A stretch of DNA of 11,696 bases, taken from NCBI GenBank assembly GCA_031257235.1, contig JAIRPA010000162.1, positions 1 to 11,696 of the forward strand, in the 5' to 3' direction. Positions within the stretch are counted from its first letter, which is position 1, and each line of letters opens with the position of its first letter. The notes under the pieces were generated by a model. That model was not told the origin of the DNA. It did no database searches and saw nothing but the letters and a program-made list of their open reading frames with translations. A program made the position numbers and the translations under genes. Shown here piece after piece: positions 5,810-11,619 of this stretch. This stretch comes from Burkholderiales bacterium (GTDB lineage: Bacteria; Pseudomonadota; Gammaproteobacteria; Burkholderiales; Casimicrobiaceae).

Positions 5810-6703
5810 ATGGCTCACCTCCAAAACACCATGACCACGTTTAATTTTAAATCCCGCTTCAAAGCATTCTTAGTTCATTTGATTTTTTCTTGCGTCATCG
5901 CGCTTTTTTCGCTGTGGGTGATTTTTTCTTTGTGGTATCCGGGGATTTTTGCTGACGCCTTAGGCGGTTTTAAACTGTTTTTTTTGGTCGTGGGTTGTGA
6001 TGTTGTCGTCGGTCCCACCTTGATGTTCGTGATTTTCAACACCAAAAAACCCCGCGCGGAATTGGTTCGTGATATTTCCATCATCGCCCTATTTCAATTG
6101 ATCGCCTTGGGCTACGGGATGCACGTCGTGGCAGAGTCGCGTCCGGTCTATGCGGTGTTTGTCAAAGATCAAATCGAAGTGGTCACCGCCATTGAGCTCG
6201 ATGATAAAAGTTTTGAAGGGCTGACCGAAAAAACAGAACCTTATAAAAAACTCCCTTGGACGGGGATCCGTTACGTGTCAATTAACCGCCCCGAATCCGC
6301 AGAAGAACGAAGCGAAGTCTTGTTATCCTCCGTGTTTGAAGGGCGAGACTACCCGTTATGGTTGCGCTACTACCAACCCTATGAAGCGGCAACCGACGCC
6401 ATTATTGCGGCCATCAAGCCCTTAGACGAATTTCAACGTGCGGTGGACAATCTCCCGCATGAAAAACAATTATTCGATAACGCCGTTGCCGCCACCCAAC
6501 TTCCGCCGGATCGCTTAGGCTGGTTGTTGGTCAAACATCGTTTTGGGTTTTGCACGGCACTGATGGATAAACAAACCGGCAAAGTGGCCACCTATGTTTT
6601 ATTGGATGCTTATGATCTTATCGAAAAACAGCACGGCGCACCCGTCAAAGATGAACCTAAGGAAGAACCTCAAGATAAACCCCAAGATAAACCCCAACCC
6701 TAA
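5810..6703 (+). CDS. TfpX/TfpZ family type IV pilin accessory membrane protein
   Basis: The product (297 aa from ATG 5810, or 290 aa from ATG 5831) resembles the TfpX/TfpZ family, whose members assist assembly or surface display of particular type IV pilins. Three membrane helices are visible, about residues 18-42, 54-77 and 88-107. Family-like motifs are WYP (42-44), a D-x3-GP block ending FN (64-77), KPRAELVRD (80-88) and RPVYAVF (111-117). A soluble domain of about 185 residues follows, ending in a low-complexity tail of EEPQDKP-like repeats, two encoded by a tandem 12-bp duplication. Neither ATG has a good ribosome binding site. Unlike typical members it is not beside a pilin gene. It converges on hprK with 19 nt between stop codons and no terminator. 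Confidence 0.78.
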   Translation: MAHLQNTMTTFNFKSRFKAFLVHLIFSCVIALFSLWVIFSLWYPGIFADALGGFKLFFLVVGCDVVVGPTLMFVIFNTKKPRAELVRDISIIALFQLIALGYGMHVVAESRPVYAVFVKDQIEVVTAIELDDKSFEGLTEKTEPYKKLPWTGIRYVSINRPESAEERSEVLLSSVFEGRDYPLWLRYYQPYEAATDAIIAAIKPLDEFQRAVDNLPHEKQLFDNAVAATQLPPDRLGWLLVKHRFGFCTALMDKQTGKVATYVLLDAYDLIEKQHGAPVKDEPKEEPQDKPQDKPQP

Positions 6704-6722
6704 TCGTTAAAGGGAGCCGGGG

Positions 6723-7679
6723 TCAGGGCTTTTCTTGGGTTTGCGTCATGTATTCGCGCTGACGCAAAATGAACTCTTGGGTGCTGTCGATGCCGCGCTG
6801 TGACAACATAAAATTGCGTACCGCCGCCTCAACCAGCACCGCAAGGTTGCGCCCTGCCGCCACCGGAATCGTCACTTTGCGAATCGGCACGTCCAATAGG
6901 GTTTCATAAGTGTTTTCGTTGGGCAGGCGTTCGATCTGCGCGAACGACGTTTCACTGCATTTTTCCAAATGGACAATCAAGCGCAATAATTTGCGCGGAC
7001 GAATCGCCGTTTCGCCAAACATGGTGCGAATATTTAATATCCCGATACCGCGAACTTCAAGAAAGTCGCTCAACATCGCGGGACACCGCCCTTCAAGCGT
7101 ATCCGGCGAAATGCGATGCAGCTCCACCATATCGTCCGCCACCAATGCGTTGCCGCGCGTGATCAATTCAAGAGCCAACTCGCTTTTTCCGATGGCCGAT
7201 TCTCCGGTGATCAACACGCCCATTTCCAACACATCCAGCAAAACCCCGTGCACCGACACCGTTTCGGCAAGCGTGCGTAAGAGGTAAAGCCGCAACACGT
7301 CCACCACATAGGGCGAATGGTGTTTGGAAACCATCAACGGAATACGGCGCAAATCGCAATGCTCGGTCAAAATGGGGAGAGCTTCCGGGCTGTTGCAAAG
7401 CACAATCGCCGATAAGTTTTCGTGAGCAAAAAGTTTCTCGACAAAATGAACGCGCTGATTTTCGGGCAGGGAAAAAAGATACGCCGTTTCCGCAATCCCA
7501 AAAACTTGGATGTGAAAGGTATGAATTAAATTCAAATGCCCGATTAAGCTGGTGGTCGGCAGGGGAATTTTATCGGCGGCTAATTCACGATCGCCGCCAC
7601 TCTTGCCGGCCACCCACTCCAAACGAAGAATCGTGCGGTTATCTTTAAAAAGCTGTTCAATGGTGACGGTTCGGCTCAT
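6723..7679 (-). CDS. hprK: HPr kinase/phosphorylase
   Basis: Bifunctional enzyme that phosphorylates a serine of HPr using ATP and removes it by phosphorolysis; in betaproteobacteria it acts within a regulatory PTS. The 318-aa product has the N-terminal regulatory domain (about 1-130) and the P-loop kinase domain: conserved His144-Gly145, Walker A GESAIGKS (159-166), Asp pair ADD (181-183), family signature EVRGIGILN (208-216), and the C-terminal block PVAAGRNLAVLVEAA (272-286). It starts at ATG 7679 without a clear ribosome binding site. I found no convincing promoter. The usual PTS neighbours in related genomes (ptsN, rapZ, HPr, enzyme I) are absent. The upstream region is filled by CTGAT-type and palindromic repeats. 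Confidence 0.95.
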   Translation of the reverse strand: MSRTVTIEQLFKDNRTILRLEWVAGKSGGDRELAADKIPLPTTSLIGHLNLIHTFHIQVFGIAETAYLFSLPENQRVHFVEKLFAHENLSAIVLCNSPEALPILTEHCDLRRIPLMVSKHHSPYVVDVLRLYLLRTLAETVSVHGVLLDVLEMGVLITGESAIGKSELALELITRGNALVADDMVELHRISPDTLEGRCPAMLSDFLEVRGIGILNIRTMFGETAIRPRKLLRLIVHLEKCSETSFAQIERLPNENTYETLLDVPIRKVTIPVAAGRNLAVLVEAAVRNFMLSQRGIDSTQEFILRQREYMTQTQEKP

Positions 7680-7743
7680 GGATTTTGGTGTGAAAGGTCA
7701 AATACCCGCAAAGATCGCTTGCGTGTGGGAAGTCTATCAGGAT

Positions 7744-7769
7744 TCAGGGATCAGGGGATCAGGGATCAG
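7744..7769 (-). repeat. CTGATNCCTGA-type repeats upstream of hprK
   Basis: The reverse-complement form TCAGGGATCAG occurs at 7744-7754 and 7759-7769 with a one-base-longer overlapping version at 7751-7762. The array is immediately beside the H1 palindrome at 7774-7807, within 100 nt upstream of hprK. Confidence 0.8.
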
Positions 7770-7773
7770 AAGG

Positions 7774-8086
7774 TTCGGCAAAAAGTAGGTTTTTACTTTT
7801 TGCCGAATAAAAAAAGCCCCCTTTATAAAAGGGGGTGACTGCGAAGCAGTCGGGGGTTTGCATCATTCGCCGTTCCTGCAAAAAATCGTCGGGGTCCCCC
7901 CGCGATTTTTTGGAAATACAAACCGGCAAAAAGTAATACTTTTTGCCGAATAAAAATAAAAGGGGGTGGCAGGCGAAGCCTGACGGGGGTTTGCATCATT
8001 CGCCGTTCCCGCAAAAAAGTATCCGGCTTTGCCGGTATTTTTTTGCTGACTTCAACCGGCAAAAAGTAGGTTTTTACTTTTTGCCG
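7774..8086 (-). repeat. Tandem composite palindromic elements (copies II and III), three H1 boundaries
   Basis: Three H1 palindromes (7776-7805, 7924-7948, 8057-8086) delimit two direct units of about 138 and 143 bp. Read leftward, each unit is H1, a linker beginning GTT, H2, GGAACGGCG, a stretch identical for 26 bp between units (7851-7876 and 7984-8009), then H3. H2 of copy II: outer arms 7880-7888 and 7903-7911, inner arms 7890-7894 and 7898-7902, loop TCC, bulge 7889. H2 of copy III: 8011-8021 with 8036-8046 (one mismatch), inner arms 8023-8027 and 8031-8035, loop TTT, bulge 8022. H3 arms are GACTGC/GCAGTC (7837-7851) and CAGGC/GCCTG (7970-7982), each with a GAA loop. No coding frame explains the region. 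Confidence 0.88.
7809..7835 (-). terminator. Rho-independent-type terminator within the repeat array (leftward)
   Basis: On the minus strand CCCCC-TTT, loop, AAA-GGGGG (stem 7817-7824 with 7828-7835) is followed by C and a T-run (7815-7809). It would stop transcripts entering from the porin side before hprK. The same G5 tract also borders hairpin H3, and a second G5 tract lies at 7852-7856, so alternative pairings are possible. Confidence 0.6.
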
Positions 8087-8096
8087 CCCCCCCCCC
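8087..8096. repeat. C10 homopolymer tract
   Basis: Ten consecutive C directly after the H1 palindrome at 8057-8086 and before the porin terminator. Such tracts slip during replication, but this one lies outside any gene or recognised promoter. Confidence 0.9.
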
Positions 8097-8108
8097 TGAC
8101 CCGCAATG

Positions 8109-8139
8109 AAAAAAACCGCCGGGGGACCACGGCGGTTTT
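8109..8139 (-). terminator. Terminator of the porin gene
   Basis: A 10-bp stem (AAAACCGCCG at 8112-8121, CGGCGGTTTT at 8130-8139) with an 8-nt loop. On the minus strand it leads into seven T (8115-8109), as expected for an intrinsic terminator. The A/T symmetry could let it work in both directions. A second, 7-bp hairpin (8142-8148 with 8153-8159) lies between it and the porin stop. Confidence 0.85.
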
Positions 8140-8175
8140 ATGGTGTTTGGCAAAACACCGATCAAACCATGAGGT

Positions 8176-9186
8176 TTAGAACGTGTGTTTCATGCCGACG
8201 CCGAACGTCGATTCGTTTCTGTGATCGCCATCCGCATTGGCTTTTTTGTCGTACTGCACAAAGCCTGCCGCGCCATAAACAAACGTGCGTTTGGAGAGCG
8301 CGTAATCCGCGCCCAACACGAACTGGGTATAGCCGATGTTTTCTTTGTGACCGTTGACTTTGGGGTCTAAGCCCAACGCGATGGAAGCACGCGGCGTCCA
8401 ATTGCCCATTTCGTAGGTCGCCGTGACTGCAAATTCGTTCGTTTCGACTTTGCCGCCGAAGACGGAATCACGACTCCAAACCGAGTCTTGAGCGTATTGT
8501 TTGGAATATTGGTACGCGCCGATGATCGACAATTGGCTTTGATAGCCGCCTTCGATACGGGCATAGTAACCGTTGTGTTCGCCGTCTTGTTTCTTGGAAT
8601 AAACCAAACCGGCTTTACCGAAAAAGCCGCTGTTTTCGTAGCCCAAGCCCAAGCCATACGTCCAGTTGCGGTCTTTGGTTTCATCCAAGCTCACCAACGC
8701 CGAGAAATCAAAACCGGAAATCGACGGGGAATCATAGCGAACCGTGTTGTTATAACGACCGTCAAAGCGGGTCATGATGCCCAAACCCGAAACGCCGGAA
8801 GGCGCGTAGGTCCACGAATCCATCGTTTCCATGTCGCTGTTCAAATAGCTGGACAAACGACCCAAACGCACGGTACCCCAGCTGCCTTTCACGCCCAAAT
8901 AGGTGTCGCGCGTGGCAAGCGTGCCTTTGCCGAGGTCAGCTTCAATGGCTTGTTCGATTTGCCAAATCGCGGACAAACCGTTGCCCAAGTCTTCCGAGCC
9001 TCTTAAACCGAAAAGCGAGGTGGTGTCGTCAATACGTTCTACCGAACGACCGCCTTGAACACCGTTTAACGCGCGGTTGGCAAAAACGCCCAGCTCGATT
9101 TCGCCGTACAGCGAAACATTGCTTTGTTGCGCAAAGGTGATTGTCGGGAAAAGAGCTGCCGCTCCTAAAACCATCCATTTCTTCAT
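8176..9186 (-). CDS. Outer-membrane porin, Gram-negative (betaproteobacterial) type
   Basis: General diffusion porin forming a beta-barrel, normally a trimer, in the outer membrane. I place the start at ATG 9186: GGAG lies 6 nt upstream, whereas the longer frame would need a TTG at 9198 within that site. The product is 336 aa. Signal peptide MKKWMVLGAAALFPTITFA is probably cut before QQSNVSLYGEIE. Family features are SLYGEIELG at the first strand, TSLFGLRGSEDLGNGLSAIWQIEQ, RDTYLGVKGSWGTVRLGR, and the C-terminal GVGMKHTF with terminal Phe, the recognition signal for the BAM assembly machinery. It is transcribed alone, with its own promoter and terminator. Substrate preference cannot be read from the sequence. 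Confidence 0.93.
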   Translation of the reverse strand: MKKWMVLGAAALFPTITFAQQSNVSLYGEIELGVFANRALNGVQGGRSVERIDDTTSLFGLRGSEDLGNGLSAIWQIEQAIEADLGKGTLATRDTYLGVKGSWGTVRLGRLSSYLNSDMETMDSWTYAPSGVSGLGIMTRFDGRYNNTVRYDSPSISGFDFSALVSLDETKDRNWTYGLGLGYENSGFFGKAGLVYSKKQDGEHNGYYARIEGGYQSQLSIIGAYQYSKQYAQDSVWSRDSVFGGKVETNEFAVTATYEMGNWTPRASIALGLDPKVNGHKENIGYTQFVLGADYALSKRTFVYGAAGFVQYDKKANADGDHRNESTFGVGMKHTF

Positions 9187-9346
9187 GAAAATCTCCAATA
9201 AATAAAAGAAGTGTTACGAAAAATCTTGCGGGACTGCCCGATCGAAACGCCGGCTCGTCTTAAAACGTACAGTCATACGTTACATCGCGTGACACAAAAA
9301 GCCTTGTTTAAACTCTTTTTGCCCGGATTATTCGCAAGAATCCGTC
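9187..9346 (-). other. Long untranslated leader of the porin gene
   Basis: If the promoter at 9347-9375 is correct, the porin mRNA has about 150 nt before its start codon. A 6-bp hairpin (AACGTA at 9264-9269, TACGTT at 9276-9281) lies in it, and the GGAG site near 9192 appears unpaired. Long porin leaders are often targets of small RNAs, but no partner is visible here. Confidence 0.4.
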
Positions 9347-9375
9347 AATGTACGCTCGTTTTTGACTTCAATCAA
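9347..9375 (-). promoter_or_regulatory. Candidate porin promoter
   Basis: On the minus strand TTGATT (9375-9370) and TACATT (9352-9347) are 17 nt apart, each matching 4 of 6 consensus positions. No better candidate is visible between hemH and the porin. Confidence 0.5.
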
Positions 9376-9475
9376 GAATTTTTGACCATTTGATCGCGCG
9401 CCCGTCTGCGTTTTTTGCATAAATCAAACACATCCGAAAAAAGGCGGGGTTTTGGCGTATCCGGTGTTACATGAA

Positions 9476-9534
9476 TCAGGGATCAGAGGTCAGGAATCAG
9501 AGATTCGGCAAAAAATGGAACATTTTTTGCCGAA
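9476..9534 (-). repeat. H1 palindrome variant plus CTGAT-type repeats at the 3' end of hemH
   Basis: A perfect 14-bp stem, TTCGGCAAAAAATG (9504-9517) with CATTTTTTGCCGAA (9521-9534), loop GAA. TCAGGAATCAG (9490-9500) and TCAGGGATCAG (9476-9486) lie beside it, 14 bp apart. The palindrome and the first CTGAT copy are inside the hemH reading frame. Confidence 0.88.
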
Positions 9535-10547
9535 CGCTGAATTATTTCGTAAAGCGCGTCGATGAATGCCGGAGAGTCGTTTAAAGAAGGGATCACGCAA
9601 AGTTCGCCGCCGCCTTGCCGAATGAATTGCCCGCGTTCCGTCATGGCTATTTCTTCAAGCGTTTCTAAGCAATCCGACACAAACGAAGGACACACCACGT
9701 CCACGCGCTGTTTTTTTTCGGCGGCAAATTTTGCCAAAACCTCGGTGGTGTACGGTTCAAGCCAGCGTGTTTTGCCGAAGCGCGATTGAAACGAAAGCGT
9801 CCAAAAATCATCGGATAGCGAAAGCGCGCGGGTGAGATATTCGGCGGTTTTGACACAGCTTGGGTAATAAGGATCGCCGTCGGCAATGGATTGATGCGGC
9901 GCGCCGTGAAACGAAATCAGCAAGTGTTCAGGGCGACCGTTTTTCTGCCAAAACGCGTCGACGTGTCGGGCAAGCGCGTTGATGTAGGCAGGGTGATCGT
10001 AAAAATGATGAATCGTCTTCATCGCGGGCACGTTGCGCGTTCGCAAAAAATAACGAGACACGGCATCAAAAACACTGCCGGAAGTGCCCGACGAATATTG
10101 CGGATAAAGCGGCAAGACAATAAGTTCGGTCACGCCTTCGTCCAAGAGCGCGTCAAGGGCTAAAGGAATGGAAGGATTGCCGTAACGCATCGCGCATTTG
10201 ACGAGGATGTCGCCTTCTTTGAACGAAGCCTTCGCCGCGTCGGCATGAAACCGCTTTTGCAAAGCGGCGCATTGGTTTTGAGTGTGGATCAAAAGCGGTG
10301 AGCCTTGATCCGTCCAGATTTTTTGGTATTTTTCGGCAGAGCGCGGCGAGCGAAACGGCAAAATCACACCGTATAAAATCGGCCACCACAACGCGCGAGG
10401 CAACTCAATGACGCGACGATCCCCCAAAAACGCGCGCAAGTAGCGCGACACATAAAGAGGCGTCGGCGCGTCCGGGGTGCCGAGATTGACCAACAACACG
10501 CCGATTTTGGACGCGGACGGAATCGAACGAGGGACAAAAAAACTCAT
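9483..10547 (-). CDS. hemH: Ferrochelatase (protoheme ferro-lyase)
   Basis: Inserts Fe2+ into protoporphyrin IX, the last step of protoheme synthesis. The 354-aa product has the N-terminal VLLVNLGTPDAP (residues 17-28), the central LPLYPQYSSGTSGSVFD (145-161), the catalytic His214 in ISFHGAP, LSFQSRFGKTRWLEPYT (251-267) and PSFVSDCLETLEEI (287-300) with the conserved acidic cluster. It begins 17 nt after the hrcA stop and is very likely cotranscribed with it. No Shine-Dalgarno sequence precedes ATG 10547. The last 16 residues (from Ser339) and the TGA stop are encoded by a palindromic repeat and its neighbouring CTGAT repeats, so the tail is probably not ancestral. The catalytic domain is complete without it. 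Confidence 0.97.
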   Translation of the reverse strand: MSFFVPRSIPSASKIGVLLVNLGTPDAPTPLYVSRYLRAFLGDRRVIELPRALWWPILYGVILPFRSPRSAEKYQKIWTDQGSPLLIHTQNQCAALQKRFHADAAKASFKEGDILVKCAMRYGNPSIPLALDALLDEGVTELIVLPLYPQYSSGTSGSVFDAVSRYFLRTRNVPAMKTIHHFYDHPAYINALARHVDAFWQKNGRPEHLLISFHGAPHQSIADGDPYYPSCVKTAEYLTRALSLSDDFWTLSFQSRFGKTRWLEPYTTEVLAKFAAEKKQRVDVVCPSFVSDCLETLEEIAMTERGQFIRQGGGELCVIPSLNDSPAFIDALYEIIQRSAKNVPFFAESLIPDL

Positions 10548-10564
10548 ACGTGTGTCGGGGGGCG

Positions 10565-11584
10565 TTATCGTTTTTGAGAAAGCGCGCCGGACAAAAGTTT
10601 GGCGGTGACATCCACGATCGGGATCACGCGCTCATACGCCATTCGTGTGGGACCGATCACGCCGACCGTGCCCAACAATTCTCCGTCAACCTGATAGGGC
10701 GCCGTGATCACGCTGCACTCGTCAAGCGGAGAAACGCCCGATTCCGCGCCGATGTAAATCTGCATTCCGTCTGCTTTTTGCGCGGCGTCCAAAAGATGAA
10801 CGAGCGACGTTTTTTGCTCAAACGCGGAAAACAAATGGCGCAGGTGTTCCATTTTATCGGTCAAATCTTCGCTTTGCAGTAAGTTGCTTTCGCCGACAAT
10901 CACGGCTTCGGTGTGGGTCATTGCTTTTTCGCTGATGTCGATGGCGGAGGTCATCAATGAGGCGATGTCTTGACGCAAGGTTTTTAATTCTTCGGCAAGG
11001 CGTTCACGAATGGCGGCCACCGGCATTCCGACAAAATGCGAATTAAAAAGACGGGACGCCGCCCCGAGTTCTTCATCCGTGAAACGATGCCGCGTTTCCA
11101 AAATGCGATTCTGAACATCGCCTTCGGGAGAGACGACGATCAACAAAATACGCTCGTCGGACAAGCGCAAAAATTCTAAATGCCGAAATAACACTTCTTT
11201 GCGTTTGGGCGTCAACACAATGCCCGCAAAGCGCGACAAGCGCGACAACAACGTGGCGGCGTTGGCAACCAGCTGTTGAGGACGCGCGTCGGTATTGATC
11301 TCAAGCTCCAAGCGTTCAATGTCGCGCCGCGCCATCGGCTCGACCACCATCAAGCTGTCCACAAAAAAACGATACCCGCGGGAAGTCGGCACGCGACCGG
11401 CGGAGGTGTGCGGGCTTTCAATAAAGCCCATGTCTTCTAAGTCCGCCATGATGTTGCGCACGGACGCGGGGGATAAATCCAACCCCGATTGACGCGACAA
11501 CACGCGCGACCCGACCGGTTGCCCTTCGGCAATATAAAGGTCAATCAGCGTTTTGAGTAAATGCGTGGCACGAGGTTCTAACAT
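10565..11584 (-). CDS. hrcA: Heat-inducible transcription repressor HrcA
   Basis: Repressor that binds CIRCE operators of chaperone genes, typically groESL, and is kept active by GroEL. The 339-aa product has the N-terminal winged-helix domain (about residues 1-75) with QPVGSRVLS (22-30), SVRNIMADLEDMGFI (41-55) and HTSAGRVPT (59-67), a GAF-like middle domain, and the C-terminal block GPTRMAYERV (311-320). ATG 11584 aligns with the normal family N-terminus. No ribosome binding site precedes it, and a good -10 box ends 7 nt before it, suggesting a leaderless transcript. No CIRCE copy is in the window, so HrcA probably acts on genes elsewhere. Confidence 0.96.
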   Translation of the reverse strand: MLEPRATHLLKTLIDLYIAEGQPVGSRVLSRQSGLDLSPASVRNIMADLEDMGFIESPHTSAGRVPTSRGYRFFVDSLMVVEPMARRDIERLELEINTDARPQQLVANAATLLSRLSRFAGIVLTPKRKEVLFRHLEFLRLSDERILLIVVSPEGDVQNRILETRHRFTDEELGAASRLFNSHFVGMPVAAIRERLAEELKTLRQDIASLMTSAIDISEKAMTHTEAVIVGESNLLQSEDLTDKMEHLRHLFSAFEQKTSLVHLLDAAQKADGMQIYIGAESGVSPLDECSVITAPYQVDGELLGTVGVIGPTRMAYERVIPIVDVTAKLLSGALSQKR

Positions 11585-11591
11585 GAGGGCT

Positions 11592-11619
11592 ATTCTAGCA
11601 GAAGGGGAGTGTTCGGCAA
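11592..11619 (-). promoter_or_regulatory. Candidate promoter of hrcA, partly built from a repeat
   Basis: On the minus strand TAGAAT (11597-11592, 5 of 6) follows TTGCCG (11619-11614, 4 of 6) after 16 nt. The -35 box is part of the H1 repeat arm at 11612-11622. Initiation would fall at about 11585-11584, at the start codon of hrcA. Confidence 0.55.

Noticed and set aside
7823..8179. ORFs in both directions over the gap between hprK and the porin
   Set aside because: They translate palindromic repeats and linkers, lack ribosome binding sites and read similarly on both strands because of the inverted arms.
9187..9198. TTG start giving the porin four extra residues
   Set aside because: The TTG overlaps the GGAG ribosome binding site of the ATG at 9186, which also begins a normal signal peptide.
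9211..9393. Rightward 60-codon ORF between the porin and hemH
   Set aside because: It covers the porin leader and promoter, has no ribosome binding site and no recognisable features.
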